Assembly (NCBI RefSeq): GCF_002735705.1
Contig: NZ_PDZL01000023.1
Coordinates: 1 to 64,000, forward strand
DNA length: 64,000 bases
Direction: 5' to 3'
Origin: Janthinobacterium sp. BJB426
Lineage (GTDB): Bacteria > Pseudomonadota > Gammaproteobacteria > Burkholderiales > Burkholderiaceae_D
Made by a program: the position numbers and the translations under genes. A model generated the notes under the pieces. That model made no database searches, had not been told where the DNA came from, and saw nothing but the letters and a program-made list of their open reading frames with translations. Shown piece after piece: positions 8,909-17,927 of the stretch (its first letter is position 1; each line of letters starts with the position of its first letter).

Positions 8909-10402
8909 TCACGGCCTGCCTGCGAGTTGCGTCGTCCGCGGAAGCGCCCGGGCGCCGTCACAGTCGTCGCTTGCCTGCGTGCAGATCTCCCAGCCGCCGC
9001 CCAGCGCCTTGTAGATGCTGACAACGGCAAGGCGCTGGTTGGTGCGCGCGATGGCCAGCGCACGACGGCTGGCAAAGTCGGCCCGTTCCGCTTCGAGCAC
9101 CTCCAGGTAGAGGCCTGCGCCTGCGGAAAACTGTAGCCTGGCAAGATGCGCAGCCTCGCGATTTGCAGCAGCCTCCATCAGCCGCAGCCCAAGCGTGCTG
9201 CCTGCCGCGCCATGGGCTTTGAAGGCATCGTCCGTTTCCTGGAGTGCGCGCAAGACGGTCTGGTCATAGACGAGCAAGGCCTCCCGGGTGCGTGCCTCGC
9301 TGGCGGCGATGCGGGCGCGCACGCGCCCCGTATCGAGCAGATTCCAGCGAATCACGGGGCCAAGCAAGCTCGACTGCATGCCAGCGTCGCCCATGGCATC
9401 GAGGCTGCCCGCGACGAGTCCGATGGATCCCGTTACCTGGACCTCGGGATACAGGCCCGCCGTCTCCACCCCGATGCGCGCGGTCGCGGCAGCCAGATTG
9501 CGCTCGGCCGCCGCAATATCGGCGCGCCGCGCGAGCAGCCCGGCAGGGTCGCCCACGGCAATCGCCCGCAGCGTCAGCGCGTCACCTGCCGGCGGGGCGG
9601 CGGGAAGGCTGAACGTCTGCGGCACTTCACCAAGCAGGACGGCCAGCGCGTTGACGGAGGCCGCGCGGCGGCGCTCCAGTTCGGGCGCGGCCACCTCCAC
9701 CGAGCGCAGCAAGGCCTCGGCGCGAAGGCGGTCGAACTCGCTGGCAGAGCCTGCGCTCAGCATGCGCTCGACCAGCGCCAGGCTGTCGCGCTGGCTTTGC
9801 ACGATGCTGGCAACGACAGCGAGTTCAGCCTCGATGCCGCCCAGCTCGAACCAGGTGGCCGCCACCGCGGCGGCGACGCCCGCCTGCACGCCGCGCAGCA
9901 AGGCCTCGCGCGAGCCCGCCTGCGCCTGGCCCGCCTCCACGGACCGCCGCACGCGGCCGAACAGGTCGATCTCCCATGAGGCGTCGACGGCGCCGCGATA
10001 GCTTTCGCTCTGGCGCGGCTGGCCGGGCAGCGTCTCGGCCTTGCTCAAGCGGCGCTTCTCGTACCCGAGCGCGGCGCCACCTTGCGGCAGGAAGCCTTGC
10101 CGGTCTTCGCGCAGCAGGGCTTTTGCCTGCGCAAGCCGGGCGGCAGCGATGCCGACGTCATGGTTTGCCGCCAGCGCCCGCTGGATCAGGGTGACGAGCG
10201 CCGGGTCGTCAAAGCTGCGCCACCACTCCACCTCGACCGCTCCCGGCACGAGACCGGCGTGGCTCTGACCCAAGTTGCCGGAAAACTGCGATGCGGACAG
10301 CGGCGGCGGCAACGGCGGCGCATAATCGGGGCCGACCGCGCAGCCGGCCAGCAAGGTGAGCCCACTCAATGAAACTACAATTGTTTGATACGGGCGATTC
10401 AT
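8909..10402 (-). CDS. Outer-membrane efflux lipoprotein, NodT/OprM family
   Basis: About 497 residues. Lipobox LLAGC lies near residue 20, followed by the two repeated OEP domains of TolC-like channels. It forms the outer-membrane exit duct of the tripartite pump encoded just upstream. The start at 10402 overlaps the RND stop in an ATGA quartet, with GGAG ahead of it, indicating translational coupling. The C-terminus ends in a GGGWEI motif typical of the family, then about 27 extra residues with two cysteines, a small oddity. Confidence 0.9.
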   Translation of the reverse strand: MNRPYQTIVVSLSGLTLLAGCAVGPDYAPPLPPPLSASQFSGNLGQSHAGLVPGAVEVEWWRSFDDPALVTLIQRALAANHDVGIAAARLAQAKALLREDRQGFLPQGGAALGYEKRRLSKAETLPGQPRQSESYRGAVDASWEIDLFGRVRRSVEAGQAQAGSREALLRGVQAGVAAAVAATWFELGGIEAELAVVASIVQSQRDSLALVERMLSAGSASEFDRLRAEALLRSVEVAAPELERRRAASVNALAVLLGEVPQTFSLPAAPPAGDALTLRAIAVGDPAGLLARRADIAAAERNLAAATARIGVETAGLYPEVQVTGSIGLVAGSLDAMGDAGMQSSLLGPVIRWNLLDTGRVRARIAASEARTREALLVYDQTVLRALQETDDAFKAHGAAGSTLGLRLMEAAANREAAHLARLQFSAGAGLYLEVLEAERADFASRRALAIARTNQRLAVVSIYKALGGGWEICTQASDDCDGARALPRTTQLAGRP

Positions 10403-13400
10403 GTCGTGCTCCTGTTCATGCTTGTCTTGGGAGTTGGCGTGTGGCGCTCGAAGCGGGCCGCCAGGGCGCGCATCACCACATAAAACACGGGCGTGAGGAA
10501 CAAGCCGAACAGCGTCACGCCCAGCATGCCGGCGAACACCGCGATGCCCATGGCCTGGCGCATCTCGGAGCCGGCGCCACTGGCGAACACCAGCGGCACG
10601 ACGCCGGCGATGAAGGCAAGCGAGGTCATCAGGATGGGCCGCAGCCGCAACCGGCAAGCCTCGATGACGGCATCGAGCGCGCTGGCCCCTTCCATTTCCT
10701 GGCTACGTGCGAACTCGACAATGAGGATGGCGTTCTTGGCGGCCAATCCGACGAGCACGATGAGTCCGATCTGCACAAAGATGTTGTTGTCGCCTCCCGC
10801 CAGCCACACGCCGATGATCGCACTCAGCAGGCACATCGGCACGATCAGCAGGACGGCCAGCGGCAGCAGCCAGCTGTTGTACTGCGCGGCAAGAATGAGA
10901 TAGGCGAGCAGCACGCATAGCGGGAAGATGAACAGCGCCGAATCGCCGGCCAGCTTTTGCTGGTAGGTAAGATCCGTCCATTCAAAGCTCATGCCTTCAG
11001 GCAGCACCTCCTTGGCCAGCCGTTCCATGACCGCCACCGCCTGCCCCGAACTGACGCCAGGCATCGCGCCACCCGAGATATCGGCCGAAGGATAGCCGTT
11101 GTAGTGAACCACGCGGTCCGGGCCGGAACTGGGCGTGACGGTGACAAACGACGACAAGGGCAGCATGTCGCCAGCCGCGTTACGCACCTGCAAGCGGCCG
11201 ATGGCCTCGGCCTGCATGCGATGCTCGGCATCGGCCTGGGCCGTCACCTTGTAGGTCCGGCCAAAGCGGTTGAAGTCATTGACATAGAGGGAACCGAGAT
11301 AGATCTGCAACGACTCGAACACGTCGGCCAGGCGCACGCCCTGGCTCTTGACCTGGGTACGGTCGATGGCGACCTCGAGCTGCGGGGCATTGACGTCCAG
11401 GCTGGTCATGAGGCCGGCCACCTGTCCCGACTCGCTTGCCTTGGTCATCAGGATATGCGTCTGCTGCACCAGGGCATCGAGCCCGGCGCTGCCGCGGTCC
11501 TCGACCAGCATCTTGAAGCCGCCCGTCGCGCCAAGGCCGGGCACTGGCGGCGGCGGGAACACGCCCAGGAAACCGTCGGGAATGCCGGCAAATTTCGCCT
11601 GCAGGCGCGCGGCGATCGCACTTGCCGTGAGATCGGGCGTCGTTCGGGCCTTGAACGGGTCGAGCATGACGAACATGACGGCCGCGTTCGGCACGTTGAC
11701 GAAGCCGTTGATCGACAAGCCGGGGAAGGCAACGACGCTTTCAACGCCAGGCTCGGCCAGCGCAATCTTCGACATCTGCTTGGCGACCGCGTCGGTCCGG
11801 TCCAGCGATGACGAGTTGGGCAACTGCGCAATCGCGACCAGATAGTATTTGTCCTGCATCGGCACAAAGCCCGGTGGCACGGCCTTGAAGCCGAAGAAGG
11901 TCAGCGCGAGCAGGCCGCCGTACACGAGCAAGGCCACGCCGCTGATCCTGACGACTTTGCGCACCGTGTTGCCATACGCATCCGGCGCGCGCTGGAACGG
12001 CCGGCCCAGCATCTGCAACAGGCGCTCGGCGCGCCCACGCAGGCTGCGCGGATCATGCACGGCCTCGGCCTCGGCCCCGGCCTTGACCTTGCGTGGCTTG
12101 AGCAGAATACCGGCAAGCGCCGGACTGAGCGTGAGCGAATTGACGGCCGACAATATGGTCGAGATGGCGATCGTCAGCGCGAACTGGCGGTAGAACTCGC
12201 CCTGCAGGCCGCTCAGGAAGGCGGTCGGAATGAACACGGCGGCGAGCACCGAGGTGATCGCGATGATGGGACCAGTGACCTCGTCCATGGCGCGCCTTGC
12301 CGCTTGCCTGGGTTCCTCGCCATGTTCGATATGGCGTTCGACGTTCTCGACCACCACGATGGCGTCATCAACGACGATGCCGATCGACAGCACCAGGCCA
12401 AACAGGGACAGGGTATTGAGCGAAAAACCCATCAGGTGCATGACGGCGAAGGTGCCGATCAGCGACACCGGCACCGCCATGAGGGGGATCAGCGAGGCAC
12501 GCCAGTTGCGCAGGAACAGCACCACCACGATGACGACGAGAATGATCGCCTCCAGCAAGGTCGTTGCCACCGACTCCAGCGAGGCACGCACAAAGACCGT
12601 CGGGTCATAGGCAATGCGCGAGCTCAGTCCGGCCGGGAAATTTTCCTCCAGCCGCTGCATGGTGTCGCGTACCGCCTGCGCAACGTCGAGCGCATTGGCG
12701 CCGGGGCTTTGAATGATTTGCAGAGCGACGGCGGGCTCGCCGTCGAGCAGGCTGCGCAACGCATACGCGTCGGCGCCCATCTCGATGCGGGCCACGTCGC
12801 GCAAACGCGTCACCTGGCCTTCGGCGCCCGTGCGGATGATGATGTCGCCGAACTGTTCCTCGTCGGTCAAGCGTCCGAGCGTGTTGACCGTCACCTGGAA
12901 GGCGGCGCTGGAATCGGGCGACTGGCCGACGGAACCGGCTGCCACCTGCACGTTCTGTTCGCGCACGGCGGCAATCACCTCGCCGGCCGTCAGGCCGCGT
13001 GCGGCGATCAGGTTCGGGTCGAGCCACAGCCGCATGCTGTATTCGCCCGCGCCCCAGACGAGGACGTCGCTGATGCCGGGGATGCGGGACAGCTCGTCGC
13101 GCACCTGCAGGTAGGCGTAGTTTGATATGTACAGGGGATCGTAGCGTTTGTCGGGCGACAGCAGGTGCACCACCATCAGGATGTCCGGCGAGGTTTTTTG
13201 CGTGACGACGCCCTGGCGCTGCACTTCTTCAGGCAAACGCGGCAGTGCGCGCGAGACCCGGTTCTGCACCTGGATCTGCGCCATGTCGGCATTCGTTCCC
13301 TGCGCGAAAGTGACGGTCAGGGTCATGCGGCCGTCGGTTGCCGATTGCGACGACATGTACTGCATGCCCTCGACCCCGGTGATGGCCTGCTCGAGCGGCG

Positions 13401-13593
13401 CCGCCACCGTTTCGGCGATCACCTTGGGATTGGCGCCAGGATAGGCGGCGCTGACCTGGACGGTCGGCGGCGTCACGGCAGGATATTCGCTGAGCGGCAT
13501 CTGGAAAAAAGCAACGATGCCGGCGAGCACCATCAGGACCGAAAGGACGATGGCAAAGATCGGGCGGTCGATGAAAAAACGTGGGAAGGACAT
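10399..13593 (-). CDS. RND multidrug efflux pump, MexF/OqxB-like
   Basis: 1064 residues, the usual HAE1 size. It begins with [16 protein letters not shown] and has two large periplasmic loops and 12 expected membrane helices. The proton-relay Asp pair is present in [16 protein letters not shown]-terminal features such as YMSSQSATDGRMTLTVTF resemble MexF/OqxB more than AcrB. It drives proton-coupled export of drugs or metabolites. The start overlaps the stop of the adaptor gene by one base (TAATG) and the end overlaps the outer-membrane factor, so this is a tightly coupled three-gene operon. Substrate range cannot be read from sequence. Confidence 0.93.
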   Translation of the reverse strand: MSFPRFFIDRPIFAIVLSVLMVLAGIVAFFQMPLSEYPAVTPPTVQVSAAYPGANPKVIAETVAAPLEQAITGVEGMQYMSSQSATDGRMTLTVTFAQGTNADMAQIQVQNRVSRALPRLPEEVQRQGVVTQKTSPDILMVVHLLSPDKRYDPLYISNYAYLQVRDELSRIPGISDVLVWGAGEYSMRLWLDPNLIAARGLTAGEVIAAVREQNVQVAAGSVGQSPDSSAAFQVTVNTLGRLTDEEQFGDIIIRTGAEGQVTRLRDVARIEMGADAYALRSLLDGEPAVALQIIQSPGANALDVAQAVRDTMQRLEENFPAGLSSRIAYDPTVFVRASLESVATTLLEAIILVVIVVVLFLRNWRASLIPLMAVPVSLIGTFAVMHLMGFSLNTLSLFGLVLSIGIVVDDAIVVVENVERHIEHGEEPRQAARRAMDEVTGPIIAITSVLAAVFIPTAFLSGLQGEFYRQFALTIAISTILSAVNSLTLSPALAGILLKPRKVKAGAEAEAVHDPRSLRGRAERLLQMLGRPFQRAPDAYGNTVRKVVRISGVALLVYGGLLALTFFGFKAVPPGFVPMQDKYYLVAIAQLPNSSSLDRTDAVAKQMSKIALAEPGVESVVAFPGLSINGFVNVPNAAVMFVMLDPFKARTTPDLTASAIAARLQAKFAGIPDGFLGVFPPPPVPGLGATGGFKMLVEDRGSAGLDALVQQTHILMTKASESGQVAGLMTSLDVNAPQLEVAIDRTQVKSQGVRLADVFESLQIYLGSLYVNDFNRFGRTYKVTAQADAEHRMQAEAIGRLQVRNAAGDMLPLSSFVTVTPSSGPDRVVHYNGYPSADISGGAMPGVSSGQAVAVMERLAKEVLPEGMSFEWTDLTYQQKLAGDSALFIFPLCVLLAYLILAAQYNSWLLPLAVLLIVPMCLLSAIIGVWLAGGDNNIFVQIGLIVLVGLAAKNAILIVEFARSQEMEGASALDAVIEACRLRLRPILMTSLAFIAGVVPLVFASGAGSEMRQAMGIAVFAGMLGVTLFGLFLTPVFYVVMRALAARFERHTPTPKTSMNRSTT

Positions 13594-14759
13594 TACGCGG
13601 CTCCCGATGTTTTCGGCACGGCGATGGGCGTGCCGTCAATGCCGGCCGGCTGCGGCGTCACCTGCATGCCCGGGCGCACGAGGCCCTTGACGACGATGCG
13701 CTCGCCCGGCTGCAGCCCCTGCTCGATCACGCGCAAACCATCGACCATCGGGCCAAGCTCGACGGGCCGGAACTCGGTCTTGTCGCCTTTGCCGACCACC
13801 AGCACATAGCGGCGCCCCTGGTCCGTGCCTATCGATTGATCGGAAACGAGCACCCTGGCTTGCTGCGCCCCCGTCTCCAGCCTGACCTTGGCAAACAGGC
13901 CGGGCGTCAGTTTGCCATCGGGGTTGTCGACGACGGCGCGGACGCGCACCGTACCCGTCCCGCGATCGGCGGCGTTGGCAAGGAAATCGACACGGCCGGG
14001 ACGTACATATGTCTTGTCCGTGGCCAGTGCCACCATGACTTTGGCCGCCTGCGCCCCACGCGCGGTGGGGCTGGCACGGCCGGCGGCGAGCGAGCGCAAA
14101 TAGGTGCGTTCATCGACATCGAAATAGACGTGCAGGGGATCGACGGAAACGATCGTCGTCAGGGGCGTCACGCCGCTGGCGACGTAGTTGCCCTCGGTGA
14201 CGAGGACTTGGCCGACTCGTCCGCTGATCGGCGCCGTGACGCGCGTAAAACCGAGCTCCAGCTGCGCAGCGTCAAGCGCGGCCCTGGCGGCGTCGACCTG
14301 TGCCTTGCCCGCATGCAGCGCTGCCGTCGCCACATCGAGACGGTCGCGCGCGACGATCTTCGTGGCGAACAGCTGTTCGACGCGTGCATGCTCGGCCTGC
14401 GCCAGCATCGACGCCGCCTCAGCCTCGCGCAGGCGCGCCGTGGCGGCATGCACCGCCGCCTGGAACACGCGTGGATCGATCACAAAGAGCTTGCTGCCCT
14501 TCTCGACAAAGCGGCCTTCCGGCACGCTCACGTCCTGCAGGTAGCCGGCCACCTGCGGGCGCAGTTCAACCCGCTTGACGGCGGTCAGCGAGCCGTTGAA
14601 CTCGACGTACGGTGTTGCCTGGCGAACGACCACTTCGGCAACGGGAACGCCGGGCGGCTTGGCCGCAGCGGCAGGCGCTGCCGTCTGCTTGCATCCGCTG
14701 ACGGCAAGCGCGGTGACCAGCACCGCGGGGATCAGGATTATTGGTGTGACTTTCATCAT
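13593..14759 (-). CDS. RND periplasmic adaptor (membrane fusion protein), MexE/OqxA-like
   Basis: About 388 residues. It has a lipoprotein-like N-terminus with a LAVSGC lipobox, a biotinyl/lipoyl-like segment (VAGYLQDVSVPEGRFVEKG), a helical hairpin and a beta-barrel domain. It links the inner-membrane RND pump to the outer-membrane channel. I chose the start at 14759 (double ATG) because AAAGG lies about five bases upstream and the signal sequence begins there; an upstream TTG at 14807 is less plausible. It is the first gene of the pump operon. Confidence 0.9.
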   Translation of the reverse strand: MMKVTPIILIPAVLVTALAVSGCKQTAAPAAAAKPPGVPVAEVVVRQATPYVEFNGSLTAVKRVELRPQVAGYLQDVSVPEGRFVEKGSKLFVIDPRVFQAAVHAATARLREAEAASMLAQAEHARVEQLFATKIVARDRLDVATAALHAGKAQVDAARAALDAAQLELGFTRVTAPISGRVGQVLVTEGNYVASGVTPLTTIVSVDPLHVYFDVDERTYLRSLAAGRASPTARGAQAAKVMVALATDKTYVRPGRVDFLANAADRGTGTVRVRAVVDNPDGKLTPGLFAKVRLETGAQQARVLVSDQSIGTDQGRRYVLVVGKGDKTEFRPVELGPMVDGLRVIEQGLQPGERIVVKGLVRPGMQVTPQPAGIDGTPIAVPKTSGAA

Positions 14760-14818
14760 TGTGCCTTTCGCGACTGGAGTCGACATGGTTTTGTTGAGCT
14801 GAAACAACTCCCATGACC

Positions 14819-14849
14819 TTTATCCGACCTGACACACTTGGAAGGTCAA
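14819..14849 (-). promoter_or_regulatory. Candidate promoter of the efflux operon with 19-bp spacer
   Basis: On the minus strand TTGACC (14849-14844) is followed by 19 bases and GATAAA (14824-14819). The spacer region contains a GACCT...AGGTC dyad. A 19-bp spacer with a central dyad is the layout used by MerR-family activators (CueR, SoxR). No merR-type gene is in the window, so this is suggestive only. Confidence 0.35.
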
Positions 14850-14995
14850 GCTTTTTTATGAATGTGAGGGTTGGGGGGGAGCGGTGCGTGATGTGCACCG
14901 TGTCGATATTTCCCTGGCGCGTATGGCCGCCGCCATCCTCGACCTGCAGCGCGGTCCTCCGACCGCCTGCTGGTCTTCGCCGACGAGGGCACGTG

Positions 14996-15289
14996 ATGGC
15001 CCTGATCGCCTGGCTGAAAGTCCATCAGCTCGACCTGATGACCAACGAGGAAACCCGCAAGCACGGCATTGCCTTCGAAGTAGACTTCAACAACCACGAA
15101 ACGGTCGATATTTCGATCAAGCTGGACCTGACCGAACGCGTGACAGTCAAGACCGGCGAGGCGGGCCGCCTGGATATCCAGCACCTGGCCGAGATACAGC
15201 ACATGCCGGCCTACGCGGACGAGTTCTGGAAGCTGTACGACGGCGACACCCTGCTGGCCGAATGGCGCACCCCCGAGGCGACGCCATGA
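14996..15289 (+). CDS. Truncated P2 gpR-like tail completion protein (prophage remnant)
   Basis: 97 residues that look like the C-terminal two thirds of P2-type gpR: MALIAWLKVHQ, then FEVDFNNHETVDISIKLDLTE and a final LLAEW. The missing N-terminal part is partly visible just upstream, in another frame, as DRLLVFADEG at about 14963-14992. The middle has therefore been deleted and the gene is probably dead. In P2, gpR and gpS complete the tail. The next gene overlaps its stop (ATGA-type junction), as in intact P2-like phages. Confidence 0.6.
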   Translation: MALIAWLKVHQLDLMTNEETRKHGIAFEVDFNNHETVDISIKLDLTERVTVKTGEAGRLDIQHLAEIQHMPAYADEFWKLYDGDTLLAEWRTPEATP

Positions 15290-15745
15290 GCGACGACCTG
15301 CACGCGCTGGAAGCCTGGGCCGGTGCCCCGCTGGCCAAGCTGCAGCCGGCCCAGCGTCGCGCCATCAATCACAAGGTCGCCATCGACCTGCGCCGCAGCC
15401 AGGCGCAACGCATCAAGGCCAGCAGGGAATGGGCGGATCAAGCGGCAGAAGGCCCACCATGTTCGCCAAGATTCACACCGCCAAACACCTGAAAGTAAAG
15501 GCGACCACCGACCAGATCGAGGTCGGGTTCTTTGGCTGGGTGGCGCGCGTGGCGCATATGCATCAGTTTGGCCAGCAAGACCGCGTGGCAAAAAAGGACA
15601 GATGTACAAGTACCCGGAGCGGCCGCTGCTGGGCTTGAGTGATCCAGATCGAACGTTGATACGCGAATCTCTGCTGCGTCACATGGAGAAAAACCAATTT
15701 GCATCAATGCAAACTTCAACTGACATTAGTTATCAAATGAGTTAG
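15286..15745 (+). pseudogene. P2 gpS-like virion morphogenesis protein, broken
   Basis: The N-terminus (MSDDLHALEAWAGAPLAKLQ, then RRSQAQRIKAS) is in frame from 15286. A family-typical middle stretch is missing. GRIKRQ then appears in a second frame, MFAKIHTAKHLKVKAT and VGFFGWVARV in a third, and MYKYPERPLLGLSDPDR from 15602 back in the second. One shift falls at a run of A at about 15591-15596. No single frame covers the family length, so the tail gene is inactive. Confidence 0.75.
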
Positions 15746-15809
15746 AGTAGTGTACCACTGGTTATATCCCCCCATTTAATATAAAAATTAAATCCAAGAG
15801 CATCTAGAT

Positions 15810-16625
15810 ATGAAATTTTCCAAAGAAACCACTACATTTCGAGAATCCGCCCTTTGGTCTGGAATTATACTCTCCATAATTATCTCCACTCTCGTAGCTG
15901 CTGCCATTTTTGATATATATGAAATGCGTGCAAAAGTAAAAGAAATTCAAACATTTCTAGGCGGATTATCGGTACTCGCCGCAAGTTTATTTTCCTTTTA
16001 CGCGAGTTCAGCAGCAGCCGCAGAAACTTTTCGAAGAAATTGTCAAGACGATGACACGAAAAATAGAAATATAAGAATCAATATGATTCTTATTGCAGAA
16101 ACCTTAAGACAGCAAAGCCACGCCAGGCTTACTGACCTTGAAATTCATACAGAAAAATATAAATTAGATAAAATTCATTTTAAGTGCTACAGCGAATTAA
16201 TCATTAGCATCCCAGAACATACGGAAAAAATATGGGAAAACATAGCAATTATCCCGCAAGACATACAGTTGCAATATTTAAACCTCATAAACTTTTCAAA
16301 TATGGCCGAACAGGATCGCATTAGTGGAATAGCGTCGTGCACTTTTCTACGCGACGAATTTTCCAAGCAAACCATCAAAGCAGAAAAGATATTAAATAAA
16401 ATAAGTGTCGGAAATGATATTTCAGATCAACTCAATAAATTAAACATTGAATGCAACTACATCGGATGGAATAGAATTGGCAGCCTTTTAGCAGAAATAA
16501 ATAATTCATCAATTTCTTTCTTGAGAAAAATGGAAGAATCTTGTAACTGGAATCCAGACCTACCACCTTACCCACCGAACTTTAAAGCTCATGAGTATAC
16601 AAAACCTAAAAATAAACCAGTATAA
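15810..16625 (+). CDS. AT-rich membrane protein of unknown function, prophage cargo
   Basis: 271 residues, strikingly AT-rich compared with every neighbour, indicating recent foreign origin. Residues about 15-35 (LWSGIILSIIISTLVAAAIF) and about 50-65 (FLGGLSVLAASLFSFYAS) are probable membrane helices. The rest is a charged, mostly helical cytoplasmic domain ending in a proline-rich tail. I recognise no family. The two-helix-plus-helical-domain layout recalls some putative abortive-infection proteins, but that is a resemblance only. It lies between the S and V remnants, the position of the non-essential orf30 of P2, a known site for cargo genes. The frame is intact although the surrounding phage genes are broken. 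Confidence 0.75.
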   Translation: MKFSKETTTFRESALWSGIILSIIISTLVAAAIFDIYEMRAKVKEIQTFLGGLSVLAASLFSFYASSAAAAETFRRNCQDDDTKNRNIRINMILIAETLRQQSHARLTDLEIHTEKYKLDKIHFKCYSELIISIPEHTEKIWENIAIIPQDIQLQYLNLINFSNMAEQDRISGIASCTFLRDEFSKQTIKAEKILNKISVGNDISDQLNKLNIECNYIGWNRIGSLLAEINNSSISFLRKMEESCNWNPDLPPYPPNFKAHEYTKPKNKPV

Positions 16626-16748
16626 ATTCCTACAGACATAAAGAAAATGTGAAGCAAGGACGTACACCCTGATCAAAATGAAAGAACCATAGTTACAAAG
16701 CAGCATATCAACCCGCCCCGCGTGCATCCGCACGCGGACTTCGGCAAC

Positions 16749-17612
16749 ATGCAATGCATGAACGCCGACCAGTCCGACCTCCTCCGCTTGCTGCAAAACC
16801 TGATCCGCCTGGGCACCATTGCCGAGATCAAAGGGGCCAAGGCGCGCGTGCGGCTCGGGCCAACACTCACCACGGAATGGCTGAAATGGGCCACGCGGCG
16901 CGCCGGCAGCACGCGCACCTGGTCGGCGCCCACCGTGGGAGAACAAGTGATCGTCCTTTCCCCTGGCGGCGACCTGACGCACGGCATCATTCTGCCCGCG
17001 CTATACTCCCAGGAATTTGATGCGCCCAACACCAGCGACAGCATCCACACCAAGCATTACCCCGACGGCGCCGTGGTGCAGTACGACCACGCGGCCCACG
17101 CCCTCACAGCAACGCTCCCCGGCGGCACCGCCACCATCACCGCCGACAAGGTCACGTCGAACGCACCGAGCACCATTTGCACGAGCGACCTGACCGTCAT
17201 GAAAAACCTGATCGTCATGCAAGCGGCGACCATCCACGGCACCACCGCACTAAACGGCGGCGTGAACGCCAAGGCCGACGCCGCTGGCGGCGTGGCCATG
17301 GCCGTGCAAGGGACAATCAAGGCCAACGAGGACATGCTGGCCGGCACCATCAGTCGGGCGGTTCGCAATCATGATGGGCATGCACGCCGTCACCGGGCGC
17401 AGCCTGACGGGCCTGGGCCACCTGCGCCAGTCCGTGACCGACATTATCACCACGCCGATGGGTTCGCGCATCCGGCGCCGCCGTTACGGCTCCGAAGTAC
17501 CCGAACTGATCGACCAGCCCTGAACAGCGCCACGCAGCTGCGCATCTATGCGGCTACACCTACTCCGGTCTCGGTTCGTTATGGAACCATGCAAAGTAGC
17601 GAATTGGAATGA
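16749..17612 (+). CDS. P2 gpV-like baseplate spike protein with scrambled C-terminus
   Basis: The first ~200 residues match phage baseplate assembly protein V: TIAEIKGAKARVRLGP, then TEWLKWATRRAGSTRTW, APTVGEQVIVLSPGGDL and HYPDGAVVQYDH. The spike protein normally ends in a short His-rich metal-binding tip after a sequence like LAGTIS. Here that tip is missing and the frame runs out of phase through the next gene (W) to 17612. The true coding part ends near 17360. In-frame starts at 16722 (GTG), 16749 and 16758 are all possible. It is part of a decayed tail module. Confidence 0.7.
   Translation: MQCMNADQSDLLRLLQNLIRLGTIAEIKGAKARVRLGPTLTTEWLKWATRRAGSTRTWSAPTVGEQVIVLSPGGDLTHGIILPALYSQEFDAPNTSDSIHTKHYPDGAVVQYDHAAHALTATLPGGTATITADKVTSNAPSTICTSDLTVMKNLIVMQAATIHGTTALNGGVNAKADAAGGVAMAVQGTIKANEDMLAGTISRAVRNHDGHARRHRAQPDGPGPPAPVRDRHYHHADGFAHPAPPLRLRSTRTDRPALNSATQLRIYAATPTPVSVRYGTMQSSELE
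17371..17612 (+). pseudogene. P2 gpW-like baseplate wedge gene, frameshifted and truncated
   Basis: Starting with ATGATGGGCATG at 17371, the frame encodes family-typical GRSLTGLGHLRQSVTDIITT and RRRYGSEVPELIDQP, then hits TGA at 17521. The expected continuation LNSATQLRIYAAT follows immediately in another frame, showing a one-base shift. It stops after about 30 more codons, so the C-terminal half is lost. The start directly abuts truncated gpV, so the V-W boundary itself was deleted. Confidence 0.75.
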
Positions 17613-17927
17613 AGGATGATGTGGTATTGCGTGATATCCGGGCCGTGGCGGCCAGGGGATACGCCATGGCGCGTTGAGAACCGCAGCGACATTAAAAGCG
17701 CATGCTGCCCACGTCAGGCAAGCTTCCGGGATTCCGATGGCATTGCCCTGGCTCGAATAAAGCCTGATTTTAGCCGCCATCATCTGTCAACGCTGGATGG
17801 CTGTTCCCGCACCGTCGCAGACGCTGGAGGCACTTGTTTTTAAGCCTGGATTAGATGCCAGCTGACTTAATTGGCAGCCTATAGGTGAACAACCGTTATG
17901 CGATTACTGAGTAACGAGCCTCAACAA
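17613..17927. other. Noncoding stretch after the prophage remnant
   Basis: About 315 bases between the gpW remnant and the next gene. A short plus-strand frame (17616-17843) has no family-like features. It may be unrecognisable phage debris. Confidence 0.4.

Larger units (their letters stand above)
14957..17612 (+). mobile_element. Remnant of a P2-like prophage tail module
   Basis: Four genes in P2 order (R, S, V, W) are all truncated, internally deleted or frameshifted, with one intact AT-rich cargo gene between S and V. No head, lysis, sheath, integrase or repressor genes remain nearby. This is a decayed fragment, not an inducible phage or a tailocin. Confidence 0.8.

Noticed and set aside
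14957-17612. A functional R-type tailocin
   Set aside because: The tail genes present are frameshifted or truncated, and sheath, tube, fibre and lysis genes are missing.
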